Origin: Chryseobacterium turcicum
GTDB taxonomy: Bacteria > Bacteroidota > Bacteroidia > Flavobacteriales > Weeksellaceae
Assembly: GCF_021010565.1 (NCBI RefSeq)
Contig: NZ_JAJNAY010000001.1
Span: forward strand, 657,001-721,000
DNA length: 64,000 nt
Direction of reading: 5' to 3'
Positions 36,583-44,894 of this stretch are shown here, in pieces. The notes below the pieces were generated by a model, which made no database searches, was not told where the DNA came from, and worked only from the letters and a program-made list of their open reading frames with translations. Position numbers and translations under genes: made by a program. Numbering within the stretch: position 1 is the first letter of the stretch; each line of letters begins with the position of its first letter.

Positions 36583-36921
36583 TTAAAATGTAAAACCGTA
36601 TTCAAGATTAGCGACAAAACGTCGCGTTAAACCATCAGGTCTTACATCACGTACCAGAAATGGTGCTCCTATACCGAGTTGAAAACCATTGCTTTCATTG
36701 ATTTTGTAGTTGAGAAATAAATTTCCATTAACCGTAAGTCCTTCCGAATCTTCTATCGTTCTTTGTACACCTTCATCACTGGTAAATTTATCTTTTGAAA
36801 GATGATAAATACTCAATAAACCCGGTGTAATCTGTAATTTGTTGCCAATTTTGAAAGGATAAGATGCCCGAAACAAGAGGTTTTCGTTACGTTTGAAGTT
36901 ATTATAATTGTGAAAGAATAT
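36583..36921 (-). pseudogene. 3' remnant of an outer-membrane-type protein gene
   Basis: An open frame of 112 codons ends at TAA 36583-36585 but has no ATG; upstream it runs into the end of the thioredoxin gene in another frame and meets TAG at 36922-36924. The protein shows alternating beta-strand patterns (LFRASYPFKIGNKLQITPGL, GNLFLNYKINESNGFQLGIG) and ends in an aromatic VANLEYGFTF, as outer-membrane beta-barrels do. It looks like the C-terminal third of a barrel protein whose 5' part was deleted, with the break at the thioredoxin stop codon. A short gene using a TTG start at 36876 is the alternative. Confidence 0.65.
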
Positions 36922-37882
36922 CTACTGTAGATGCTCTTACTTTATAATCTGGATCAAAGTGTCTCCAGGTAATTTCTTTGTTTTCATTGAGAATGAAAGT
37001 CGCAGAAACTGGAAGCCTTCCAGATTGGTCTGATCTACTGTTGGCAAAATCATCCTTTAATTTTGAGTTGTAAAACTCCAAAGTTTTTTGATCAGGAGTG
37101 TATAAAACATCAAATGCTTCGGCTATTTTGTACCCTTCATCATATAAAACGGTATATTTTGTATTGGTTTTCTCGATCGTTTTTTCAATAAACTCGGGTT
37201 TCTCTGGGGAGATAATCACCAGCTTTGCATTTTTGTTTTGTAATTCAGGAGAAAGGTCTTGTAAATCTTTCACATATTGATTACAGTAAGGGCACCATTG
37301 TCCGCGGATAAATACCAGAATGATTTTTTGTTTTTGATTATTCAAAGAAAATGATTCACCAAACTGATCTTTTGCAGTGAAGTTTTTTATTTTGTCTCCC
37401 ACCATTTTCCCTTTTACCTGATCGATAGCTTTCATTGCGCTCTTAGGTTTTTTGCTGGTCATGCTTTTTTGAAGTACCGCATTTCCTACCTGTAAAAATT
37501 GCTGGGCATTATAATATCCAAAATCATATTGTACAAGTTTACCTTTGCCATCCAAAAACAGAAATGAAGGGTAATTTGTGATTCTGAATTTCTTCACCAA
37601 TTCAATGCCTTCTTTATTATTTTCAGCATCTATTGCGAGATTTACAAAATGTTCATTAAAAAATTCTCCCAGTTTCTCATCGGGAAATGTATTCTTCTTC
37701 ATCAGTTTACATGGGCCACACCAGGTGGTAAATAAATCGATAAAGATGAGTTTGTTTTCTTTTTGGGCAATCTTTTTTGCTTCTTCCAAGTTTACATTTT
37801 GAAAATTGATGCCTTTTGCTTCTTGCGCACTTACAGAAATCCCTATGAACAGGAAAATACTGTATATAATTGTTTTGAACAT
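36902..37882 (-). CDS. secreted protein with two thioredoxin-fold domains
   Basis: A 326-residue periplasmic or secreted protein. Residues 1-19 are a signal peptide (MFKTIIYSIFLFIGISVSA). The first domain (about 25-140) has the thioredoxin site DLFTTWCGPCKLMKKNTF. The second (about 155-326) is AhpC/TSA-like with VFIRGQWCPYCNQYVKDL. Both CxxC pairs are intact, so it is likely a thiol reductant or relay, perhaps fed by DsbD encoded nearby. The fusion of the two folds is seen directly; the substrate is unknown. Confidence 0.87.
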   Translation of the reverse strand: MFKTIIYSIFLFIGISVSAQEAKGINFQNVNLEEAKKIAQKENKLIFIDLFTTWCGPCKLMKKNTFPDEKLGEFFNEHFVNLAIDAENNKEGIELVKKFRITNYPSFLFLDGKGKLVQYDFGYYNAQQFLQVGNAVLQKSMTSKKPKSAMKAIDQVKGKMVGDKIKNFTAKDQFGESFSLNNQKQKIILVFIRGQWCPYCNQYVKDLQDLSPELQNKNAKLVIISPEKPEFIEKTIEKTNTKYTVLYDEGYKIAEAFDVLYTPDQKTLEFYNSKLKDDFANSRSDQSGRLPVSATFILNENKEITWRHFDPDYKVRASTVDILSQL

Positions 37883-37999
37883 AATAATTGTTTTTTAAGT
37901 TCTTGTTAGTGTTTAATGATACATTATTAGCTTTTGGAGATGTTGAATGCCAATCAATCAGCCAAAAACGAACAGCTACTAATTAAGTTCCTCAGAAAA

Positions 38000-38029
38000 A
38001 GAAAAAATCACCCGAGAGTCAAGTGATTT
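38000..38029 (-). terminator. terminator after the sigma-factor gene
   Basis: A 7-bp stem (AAATCAC at 38005-38011 with GTGATTT at 38023-38029) is followed on the minus strand by a T-rich tract. Confidence 0.6.
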
Positions 38030-38037
38030 GTTTTAAT

Positions 38038-38604
38038 TTATTGATTTTCAGGTTGAAAACTTTCGTTTTTTATTTTTCGAATCTGTTCTACGCATTTGTA
38101 CTTTTGGTTTTGCGCATTATGCTTGCTAGAATATTGATATTTATCTTGAATCTCCTCAATGCTTTTATTTCGGATGAAAATATCATGAATCAGATTTTGG
38201 CAATGAACAGATATAGATTGTAGGTAGCCGGTAAGTTTTTCCCAGTAATATTTTTCGTTTTCTATCGCCGAATTTATTTCCTGTTGATGTTCTATAAAAT
38301 AAGTGTCAGGAAATTCAATATAAAAACTTCTGTTTTTTAGTTTTTTCAACCACAGATTTTTAGAAATCCCCACAATATAATTGCCAAGACAGGTGTAGAC
38401 TTCAAAATGATCGGCATTTAGTTTCTCATAAAGAATCAACAAAGAATCCTGGAAAACATCTTCTGCGTCTTCCAAACCTCCTTTGTTATTGAGGATGAAT
38501 CTTTTGGTAAAGACAAAATACTGTTGGTATAAAATACCAAAGGCTGCGTTGCTATCTGCTATAAAATCTTCGATGGCTAAAGAATTGGCAGTTCTTCTAT
38601 CCAT
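38038..38604 (-). CDS. RNA polymerase sigma factor, ECF-like
   Basis: A 188-residue sigma-70 family protein. The region-2 signature is visible as FGILYQQYFVFTKRFILNN, then DAEDVFQDSLLILYEKL and YIVGISKNLWLKKLKNR. The region-4 helix-turn-helix (about 140-175) reads FIRNKSIEEIQDKYQYSSKH and is somewhat degenerate. No anti-sigma gene is adjacent. Its ATG lies inside the last 28 bases of tilS, so it is probably translated from the tilS transcript. Confidence 0.85.
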   Translation of the reverse strand: MDRRTANSLAIEDFIADSNAAFGILYQQYFVFTKRFILNNKGGLEDAEDVFQDSLLILYEKLNADHFEVYTCLGNYIVGISKNLWLKKLKNRSFYIEFPDTYFIEHQQEINSAIENEKYYWEKLTGYLQSISVHCQNLIHDIFIRNKSIEEIQDKYQYSSKHNAQNQKYKCVEQIRKIKNESFQPENQ

Positions 38605-39905
38605 TGTACAATTACTTTTTTGGGTGTATCGTTGTTTGCCTGAAATCTGCGGTCTTGTCGGTAAGGAATTATTCCTAAAACCTGATCTTCACCGTCGCAC
38701 AAAATCCAGATTTTTTCTTTTTCTAAAACAGAGATTTTTTCGTCTTTAAAAAATTTGGATACTTTCTTTTTTCCTGCAAATTTTACAGGATAAAAAATGT
38801 CACCCTCTTTTTTTGTTCTTAATTTCAGTGGGAAAATAAGTTTTTCAGCATCAAATTGCCAGATGAAATCTTTTGGCGCATTGATGTGCTTAGAAATATC
38901 AATGTTTAATCTGTTTTGATTCAAATCAAGACCATTAGTTAAAATGATTTCTTTATAAATTGTGTTTTTTGAATTTAAATTACTGAAAATCAATTCTTTT
39001 CTATTGATCGTTAATTTGAATTCTTTCGAATAAAATGAACTTCCCGTTTCTGCCAAGAAGATTTTTTCATTTTCTTCAGGCTGTGTAAATCCATGTTTTT
39101 TAAAAATCTCAAACTTTACAAAATCACTTTCCAAAGCAAGTTTTTCTTTCGATAAAATTTTATATTCTTTATCGCTAATTAAAAGCTTTGTTTCAATCTC
39201 CTGAATTTGTTTTTGTACAAAATCTTTTGTTTGATTTAAATAGGAAATACTTTTAGCAAAATTTTCCAGAAAGTTTTCATTGGTTTCAGATAATTTAGGA
39301 ACAATTTCGTTTCGTATTTTATTTCTTAGATAATCACTTTTTTTGTTGGAAAGGTCTTCACGAAATTCAATCTTATTTTCTTCTGCAAAATGGTAAATCT
39401 CTTCTTTTGAAAAATTTAATAGTGGTCTGAGGATATTATTTTCATTGGCAGGAATTCCGCTTAAACCATTGATGCCCGAAGCTTTTGATAAATTAATGAT
39501 AAAGGTTTCCAGCTGGTCATTTAAGTGATGAGCTGTTACCAAGAAATCTAAATTCTCTTGCTCCTGAATTTTTCTGAAAAACTGATAACGAATTTCTCTC
39601 GCCCAAAGCTGAATAGAATTTTCAGGCTTGTTATCAATCTCCGAAACTTCATATAAATGAAATTTAATATGGTTCTTTTTACAGAAATCTTCCACTACTT
39701 TTTGATCGGAAACAGAATCTTTACCTCGAAGTTGATAATTAATATGAGCAATCTGAAACTCGTAACCCAAATCTCGTAACTCATTAAAAAGATACGCTAA
39801 AACCATAGAATCTGCACCTCCGCTTATGGCCAAAAGATAGGTGGATTTGTCTGACGACTGAGCAAGATTTTGAAGCTGTTTTTTGAAAGCGAATCGTGTA
39901 ATCAT
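38577..39905 (-). CDS. tilS: tRNA(Ile)-lysidine synthase
   Basis: A 442-residue enzyme that converts C34 of tRNA-Ile (CAU) to lysidine. The PP-loop motif AISGGADSMVLAYLF is at about residue 27, followed by TAHHLNDQLETFIINLSKAS and the TilS-specific GLSGIPANENNILRPLLNFS. The C-terminal domain includes DIFYPVKFAGKKKVSKFFKD, the substrate-binding region. Full length. A TATCTTTG element at 39928-39935 on the minus strand is a probable promoter. Confidence 0.94.
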   Translation of the reverse strand: MITRFAFKKQLQNLAQSSDKSTYLLAISGGADSMVLAYLFNELRDLGYEFQIAHINYQLRGKDSVSDQKVVEDFCKKNHIKFHLYEVSEIDNKPENSIQLWAREIRYQFFRKIQEQENLDFLVTAHHLNDQLETFIINLSKASGINGLSGIPANENNILRPLLNFSKEEIYHFAEENKIEFREDLSNKKSDYLRNKIRNEIVPKLSETNENFLENFAKSISYLNQTKDFVQKQIQEIETKLLISDKEYKILSKEKLALESDFVKFEIFKKHGFTQPEENEKIFLAETGSSFYSKEFKLTINRKELIFSNLNSKNTIYKEIILTNGLDLNQNRLNIDISKHINAPKDFIWQFDAEKLIFPLKLRTKKEGDIFYPVKFAGKKKVSKFFKDEKISVLEKEKIWILCDGEDQVLGIIPYRQDRRFQANNDTPKKVIVQWIEELPIL

Positions 39906-39927
39906 AGTGCTCAGAATTTCTTTTGTA

Positions 39928-39969
39928 CAAAGATAATCCTATTTATTAAAATGAATTTTGTTACCTTTG
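39928..39969. promoter_or_regulatory. divergent -7 elements for tilS (-) and the OmpA gene (+)
   Basis: The minus strand reads TATCTTTG at 39928-39935 and the plus strand reads TACCTTTG at 39962-39969. Both match TAnnTTTG, 22-23 bases from the respective start codons. TTG boxes are not clear. Confidence 0.5.
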
Positions 39970-39991
39970 AAATCGTTTAAAAAGTTTATTT

Positions 39992-40825
39992 ATGAAGATT
40001 TTTAAAGTTTTATTAGCTTCAGTAGTGGTGTTGGGAATGACATCTTGCGTTAGTAAGAAGCAGTATGATGCCCTAAGTGGCAACTACAAACAGTGTATTG
40101 AAAATATTGGAGAGAGACAACGTGAAATTCAGGATTTGAAAGGTCAGAATTCTACATTGGCGGCGGAAAATAACTTATTAAAAAGTCAGCACGATGCTTT
40201 GAAATCATCTTTGGATGCTTGTCTTTCAAATACAGGAAAGAGCTCATCGAATATTGATAAATTGGTTGGTGAGATTAATGCATCAAACTCGTATATCAAA
40301 CAGCTTATTTCTGCAAATGCGAAAAATGACAGCTTAAATTTAGCGTTATCAAACAAGCTAAAAAGATCTTTGGATAATATGGCTGATCAGGATGTTCAGG
40401 TAAAAGTTCTTAAAGGTGTTGTAATGATTTCATTATCAGATAAATTGTTGTACAAAACTGGTGACTTCAATGTTTTACCTGCAGCTCAGGAAGTTATAGG
40501 AAAAGTAGCAAAAGTGATCAACGATTATGATAAATATTCTGTATTGATTGAAGGAAATACAGATAACGCACCATTAAACTCTGCAAACGTGCCAAGAGAC
40601 AACTGGGATCTTTCTGCATTGAGAGGTACAGCAATTGCTAAAGTATTGCAAAGTCAGTTTGGAGTAGATCCTGCAAGAATTACAGCGGGTGGTCGTTCAG
40701 AATACAATCCTAAAGCAACAAACATGAGTGTTTCTGGAAGAGCTGAGAACAGAAGAACAGAAATTATCATCATGCCTAAGCTAGATGAGTTTATGAAATT
40801 GATGGATATTGCTCCTAAGAAGTAA
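39992..40825 (+). CDS. OmpA-family lipoprotein
   Basis: A 277-residue outer-membrane lipoprotein. The signal MKIFKVLLASVVVLGMTSCVSK has lipobox MTSC (Cys 19). A coiled-coil (about 25-125) with QREIQDLKGQNSTLAAENNL precedes a C-terminal OmpA domain (about 145-260) with VLIEGNTDNAPLN, LSALRGTAIAKVL and SGRAENRRTEIIIMP, which bind peptidoglycan. Likely anchors the outer membrane to the cell wall. Monocistronic, closed by the terminator at 40847-40879. Confidence 0.92.
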   Translation: MKIFKVLLASVVVLGMTSCVSKKQYDALSGNYKQCIENIGERQREIQDLKGQNSTLAAENNLLKSQHDALKSSLDACLSNTGKSSSNIDKLVGEINASNSYIKQLISANAKNDSLNLALSNKLKRSLDNMADQDVQVKVLKGVVMISLSDKLLYKTGDFNVLPAAQEVIGKVAKVINDYDKYSVLIEGNTDNAPLNSANVPRDNWDLSALRGTAIAKVLQSQFGVDPARITAGGRSEYNPKATNMSVSGRAENRRTEIIIMPKLDEFMKLMDIAPKK

Positions 40826-40846
40826 TAAGACAAAATTTAAATAAAA

Positions 40847-40879
40847 AATTCCGATAAGTGATTATCGGAATTTTTTTTT
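40847..40879. terminator. bidirectional terminator between the OmpA gene and the 50-codon gene
   Basis: An 11-bp perfect stem (AATTCCGATAA at 40847-40857 with TTATCGGAATT at 40862-40872) is followed by a T run on the plus strand and a T-rich stretch on the minus strand. Confidence 0.85.
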
Positions 40880-40880
40880 G

Positions 40881-41033
40881 TCAAACTACATCTTCTTTTT
40901 TCAAGAGTTTTATAATTTGATCCCAGAAATAACTGCGTTTTCTTTTTGGGAAACTATGTTTTGTGGATGACTTGGTGGTCGTGTAATTCTTATCGTCATT
41001 CACGGGTAATAAATTTGTTTTCATCATCTTCAT
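40881..41033 (-). CDS. small basic hypothetical protein, 50 residues
   Basis: A short frame starts at ATG 41033 (MKMMKTNLLPVNDDKNYTTT) and ends KKEDVV at TGA 40881-40883. An internal ATG at 41024 gives a 47-residue version. The middle is basic (KHSFPKRKRSYFWDQIIKLL), with an amphipathic helix at the end. Function unknown. It is supported by a full TTG-N20-TAACTTTG promoter 40 bases upstream and a bidirectional terminator directly after it, which together mark a real transcription unit in a gap that otherwise looks empty. Confidence 0.7.
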   Translation of the reverse strand: MKMMKTNLLPVNDDKNYTTTKSSTKHSFPKRKRSYFWDQIIKLLKKEDVV

Positions 41034-41072
41034 TTAAGTATTTTTACCTCCTTCTCTGTTTTTGCAGTGCCG

Positions 41073-41103
41073 CAAAGTTATTGAGCTTTCATCAACAAAA
41101 CAA
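41073..41103 (-). promoter_or_regulatory. promoter of the 50-codon gene
   Basis: On the minus strand TTG (41103-41101) is 20 bases from TAACTTTG (41080-41073), a full flavobacterial consensus match. Confidence 0.65.
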
Positions 41104-41127
41104 TCCGTATTTTTACGGATGTTTTTT
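41102..41127 (+). terminator. hairpin with T run ahead of the O-methyltransferase gene
   Basis: AATCCGTA and TACGGAT form a 7-bp stem around a TTTT loop, followed after one G by seven T on the plus strand. It overlaps the -33 box of the leftward promoter. It may insulate or attenuate transcription into the gene at 41191; no upstream plus-strand gene obviously needs it. Confidence 0.5.
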
Positions 41128-41190
41128 TGAGAAGCATTCGTAGCAAGACACCGAATTATTTTAATTAAATTTGAACAAATAAAAAAAATA

Positions 41191-41838
41191 ATGAGTTTTT
41201 TTGAAGAAAAAAATCCTGAAATGGATCGATATTTGGAAAATCACGCTTCTTCTGAGCCTGAAAATCTTAAAAAATTAAGAAGAGAAACTTTTCAGAAAAC
41301 CACTCAGCCGCATATGATTTCCGGTTATCAGCAGGGAAGGCTTTTAACGATTGTTTCTAAAATGCTAAATCCTAAAAATGTTTTAGAAATAGGTACTTTT
41401 ACAGGATATGCTACGCTTTGTTTGGCAGAAGGCCTTTCTTCTGATGGGAAAATAACGACCCTTGATGTTAATGAAGATTTGGCTTACCTTCCCAAAAAAT
41501 ATTTCTCTGAAAGTAAATTTTCAACACAAATTAATTTTCAAATTCAGGATGCAAAAGAGTTTCTGCGAAATACCGATGAGGTTTTTGATTTGATTTTTAT
41601 TGATGCTGATAAAGAAAATTATGCAGAATATTTTAGATTAATTAAACCAAGAACAAAATCGGGTTCTGTTATCCTATTTGATAATGTACTTTGGTATGGT
41701 AAAGTTTTAGAAGAAAACCCTAAGCAAAAATCTACGCAGGTCATTAAAGAGCTTAATGATTTGGTGGCAAAAGATGAAGATTTTGAAAATCTTATTTTAC
41801 CTTTGCGTGACGGAGTAAATTTCCTCAGAAGGAAATAA
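41191..41838 (+). CDS. class I SAM-dependent O-methyltransferase
   Basis: A 215-residue enzyme of the caffeoyl-CoA/catechol O-methyltransferase type. Marks: PHMISGYQQGRLLTIVSKM, the SAM-binding loop VLEIGTFTGYATLCLAEGL near residue 68, the metal site FIDADKENYAEYF near residue 138 and ILFDNVLWYGKV. Bacterial members methylate small catechols or a tRNA base (TrmR); which applies here cannot be told. Confidence 0.9.
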   Translation: MSFFEEKNPEMDRYLENHASSEPENLKKLRRETFQKTTQPHMISGYQQGRLLTIVSKMLNPKNVLEIGTFTGYATLCLAEGLSSDGKITTLDVNEDLAYLPKKYFSESKFSTQINFQIQDAKEFLRNTDEVFDLIFIDADKENYAEYFRLIKPRTKSGSVILFDNVLWYGKVLEENPKQKSTQVIKELNDLVAKDEDFENLILPLRDGVNFLRRK

Positions 41839-41921
41839 TTTGAGGTTGAGTGTAAGGTTAAGAATTTTACAGCGTTATTTTTCTAAACCTCAACCTATAG
41901 CTGACCTTTTAATAAAATACA

Positions 41922-42638
41922 ATGAATAAAGGAATTTGTACAGTAACTGTCGCGCCTGTTCGTGCTGAAAATTCAGATAAAGCAGAAATCGTTACCGAAA
42001 TTTTGTATGGTGAGAGTGCTGATATTTTGGAAGTAAATAAAAACTGGACGAAAATAAAAATGCACTACGACGGTTATGAAGGCTGGATGGACACCAAGCA
42101 AATTAAACCCGTCACTGAAGAATATCTTAGTAATAGAAAAGTAAATTTAATTACCGAAGATTTTTCGTCGGTAATGACTCTGGAGGGAAAAACGCTTTTG
42201 TCAATGGGTTCTGAAGTAGAGTTTCCGGCGGTTGCATCGAGAAGAAGCCACGATACTCGTGAAAGTATTGCTTTGACGGCAAAAGAATTTCTCAACATCC
42301 CTTATTTATGGGGTGGGAAAAGTTTTTTTGCAGTCGACTGCTCTGGTTTTGTACAATTAGTTTATAAAATTCACAATGTAAAAATGCCCAGAGATACTTA
42401 TCAGCAGGCAGAAGTGGGGGAGACTTTGAGTTTTGTAGAAGAAAGCCAGCCAGGAGATTTAGCCTTTTTTGAAAATTCCGAAGGCAAAATTATCCATGTC
42501 GGAATTATGCTAGAAAACCAAAAAATAATTCACGCTTCCGGAAAAGTGAGAATAGATACGCTCGATTCTAGTGGTATTTTTAATAAAGAGATGAATAAAC
42601 ATACGCACAAACTAAGGGTGATTAAAAGCGTTCTATAA
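41922..42638 (+). CDS. NlpC/P60 (C40) cysteine peptidase with SH3 domain
   Basis: A 238-residue cell-wall peptidase. Residues 1-60 form a bacterial SH3-like domain (ILEVNKNWTKIKMHYDGYEGW). The catalytic domain has the nucleophile in GKSFFAVDCSGFVQLVYK (Cys near residue 140), His in KIIHVGIMLENQ and a third polar residue in IIHASGKVRID. This architecture resembles gamma-D-glutamyl-L-diamino acid endopeptidases. No signal peptide is seen, so it may act on imported muropeptides. Confidence 0.9.
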   Translation: MNKGICTVTVAPVRAENSDKAEIVTEILYGESADILEVNKNWTKIKMHYDGYEGWMDTKQIKPVTEEYLSNRKVNLITEDFSSVMTLEGKTLLSMGSEVEFPAVASRRSHDTRESIALTAKEFLNIPYLWGGKSFFAVDCSGFVQLVYKIHNVKMPRDTYQQAEVGETLSFVEESQPGDLAFFENSEGKIIHVGIMLENQKIIHASGKVRIDTLDSSGIFNKEMNKHTHKLRVIKSVL

Positions 42639-42645
42639 ATCTCTT

Positions 42646-43113
42646 ATGGAAAGCGTTATTTTTTTTGTTTTTGATGTGCTGACTTTGGTGTTAATCCTTT
42701 TTTTATGGATTTATACTGTAAGAGTATTTAAAAAACTTCCGGAAAAAATCCCTACCCATTTTGATTTTGAAGGGAAACCGGATTCTTTTAGCGGAAAAAG
42801 ATTTATTTATTTTCTGCCTATTTTATCATTGATATTTTACATAGCTTTCTATTTTATTACCAGAAATCCCGAGTCTGGAAATTTTCCAGTTGAGATTACC
42901 ACGGCAAACGGTGAAACTCAATTTTTCATCATGATTTTTTTGATGAAATGGCTTCTGTTTCTCATTGTACTTCTGTTTTTAAACCTTCATGATTATACGA
43001 TAAGATATAGTTTTAATGCTGATTCAAAAGCGAGAGTTCATATCTTATTATTTATTCCCTTTATTTTTATAAGTGTAATGGTTGCGATTGTCACAGCTTA
43101 TATTTATGAATAA
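42646..43113 (+). CDS. DUF1648 membrane protein
   Basis: A 155-residue protein with about four membrane helices. The DUF1648 signature PEKIPTHFDFEGKPDSFSGK lies between the first two. Family members are of unknown role; some resemble parts of the SdpI immunity/signal protein. It is 8 bases after the NlpC/P60 gene, so likely in the same operon. Confidence 0.85.
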   Translation: MESVIFFVFDVLTLVLILFLWIYTVRVFKKLPEKIPTHFDFEGKPDSFSGKRFIYFLPILSLIFYIAFYFITRNPESGNFPVEITTANGETQFFIMIFLMKWLLFLIVLLFLNLHDYTIRYSFNADSKARVHILLFIPFIFISVMVAIVTAYIYE

Positions 43114-43140
43114 AAACCAATATATTTTTTTTAACTAATA

Positions 43141-43656
43141 ATGAAAACCACAAAAACATTAGCTCAAATCTCAAGTTCAAAAGGGTTTCAGCTCTCGGAG
43201 ATTTTGGTGAGCTGGCAATACTATACCGAAGAAACGGTAATTTTAGCATATTCTGAAATCAAAAGAAGAGGAATTCAAATCAATGAAGAAATAGAAAAGC
43301 TAATTACTGCATTTTCTGAAGCTCAGGGAAAACCTATTTCCCAACTTGAAACTGAATTGTTTGAAACTAAAAATGTAACCAATTATCAGGAATATTATAA
43401 TTCTTTACCTAAATTCTCAGAAACGTCGAATGACGAAACTAAAAGGCTTGAAAAATTGAGAAGAGACCAAATGTTCCAAAGAGAAGTGATAGAAAAAAAA
43501 CAGGCTAATAAAGATATTCTCTATGGTGGATTATGGTTTGGAGGTGGTCTTGTGGTAACCTTAGTTTCTGTGGCAAGCGGAAAAGGTGGTCCTATTGCTT
43601 ACGGAGCGGTAATCTTTGGGGGAATTCAGTTTTTTAGAGGTTTAATGAAAAGCTAA
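43141..43656 (+). CDS. hypothetical membrane-anchored protein
   Basis: A 171-residue protein I do not recognise. The N-terminal 110 residues are helical and charged (SEILVSWQYYTEETVILAYS, EIEKLITAFSEAQGKPISQL). The C-terminal 45 residues hold two hydrophobic segments rich in glycine (YGGLWFGGGLVVTLVSVASG, YGAVIFGGIQFFRGL), a two-helix anchor. Its stop overlaps the first base of kdtA, so translation is probably coupled. Confidence 0.75.
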   Translation: MKTTKTLAQISSSKGFQLSEILVSWQYYTEETVILAYSEIKRRGIQINEEIEKLITAFSEAQGKPISQLETELFETKNVTNYQEYYNSLPKFSETSNDETKRLEKLRRDQMFQREVIEKKQANKDILYGGLWFGGGLVVTLVSVASGKGGPIAYGAVIFGGIQFFRGLMKS

Positions 43657-44894
43657 TGATTTTTTTATACAACATATTTGTAAACTGTCTCATTTTAGGA
43701 ATGAAGGTTTTGTCGTTGTTTAATGATAAAACTAAAAAAGGAGTTGAAGGTCGACAACAATCTTTAGAGATTGTGAAAACAGCATTTTCTGCATCAGATA
43801 AAGTCTTGTGGATGCATGCCGCAAGCTTGGGAGAATACGAGCAAGGTCTTCCTGTTTTAGAAAAACTTAAAGAAGAGTTTCCTACTCATAAAATTTTAAT
43901 TACCTTTTTTTCTCCGTCGGGATATGAAAATGTAGTTAAGAAAAAACATATTGCAGATGCTATTTGTTATCTTCCTTTCGATAGAAGAAATACCATAAAA
44001 GAATTTACCTCTCAGTTTGATTGCGAGTTGTTTTTTACCGTTAAATACGATTACTGGTATAATCTCTTGAATGAGCTTAAAGAGAAGAATATTAAAATGT
44101 TTGTGATTTCAGCATTATTTTATGAAAGCCAGTCTTTTTTTACCACCTATGGGAAGTGGTTTGTAAAACAGCTGAAGCAGAATATAAGCTGGTTTTTTCA
44201 TCAGACGCAGCATTCATATGTTTTAGCTAAAAGTATTGGTCTACTAAACTCTTCGGTAACCGGAGATACCCGATTTGATAGGGTAAAGCAATTAAGACTT
44301 AGAAATAATCATGTTGATTTTGTTGAAGAATTTATAGGAAAAGAAAAGGCAATGGTCTTTGGAAGTTCATGGCAGGCGGAAGAGAAAATTGCAAAAATAG
44401 TTTCAGAGAAAAATCAGGATTTAAAAATAATTATCGCTCCTCACGATTTGAAAAGAGTAGAAAACTTAAAGCAAATTTTCCCTACCGCAATTTTATACAG
44501 CGAATTAAAAAACTCTAAAACGTTCCAGCCCTCCAACTATCAAACTCTCATCATCGACAGTATCGGGCTTCTTTCAAAACTCTATTCTTACGCTGATGTT
44601 GCAGTTGTTGGAGGTGGTTTTCACGATTCTGGTCTTCACAATATTTTGGAAGCGGCAACCTTTGGTGTTCCTGTGATTTTTGGCAATAAGTACAAGAAAA
44701 ACCCTGAAGCTGATCAGTTAATTTCGGCTAAAGGAGGAAAGTCTTTTGAGGATGAAAATGAAGCGGCTCATTTTGTTTTAGAGGTATTTAAAAATGAAAA
44801 AATACTCATTGAAATGTCTGAAAATGCAAAGCAATTTATAGATAGACAGCCGGAGTCTTCAACGCTTATTCTTCAGAAAATTGTATCACTTTAA
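43656..44894 (+). CDS. kdtA: 3-deoxy-D-manno-octulosonic acid transferase
   Basis: A 412-residue GT-B enzyme (also called WaaA) that adds Kdo to lipid IVA in LPS synthesis. The N-terminal membrane anchor is short (FLYNIFVNCLILGMKVLSLF). Marks: VLWMHAASLGEYEQGLPVLE with the catalytic Glu near residue 63, TFFSPSGYE, GDTRFDRV and the C-terminal VAVVGGGFHDSGLHNILEAA. It ends an operon that also holds the NlpC/P60, DUF1648 and hypothetical genes, and overlaps by 9 bases the convergent gene that follows. Confidence 0.93.
   Translation: MIFLYNIFVNCLILGMKVLSLFNDKTKKGVEGRQQSLEIVKTAFSASDKVLWMHAASLGEYEQGLPVLEKLKEEFPTHKILITFFSPSGYENVVKKKHIADAICYLPFDRRNTIKEFTSQFDCELFFTVKYDYWYNLLNELKEKNIKMFVISALFYESQSFFTTYGKWFVKQLKQNISWFFHQTQHSYVLAKSIGLLNSSVTGDTRFDRVKQLRLRNNHVDFVEEFIGKEKAMVFGSSWQAEEKIAKIVSEKNQDLKIIIAPHDLKRVENLKQIFPTAILYSELKNSKTFQPSNYQTLIIDSIGLLSKLYSYADVAVVGGGFHDSGLHNILEAATFGVPVIFGNKYKKNPEADQLISAKGGKSFEDENEAAHFVLEVFKNEKILIEMSENAKQFIDRQPESSTLILQKIVSL

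Noticed and set aside
41839-41921. Weak inverted pairing GAGGTT / AACCTC between the O-methyltransferase and NlpC/P60 genes
   Set aside because: The stem is only 6 bp with a long loop and no T run; not reliable as a terminator.
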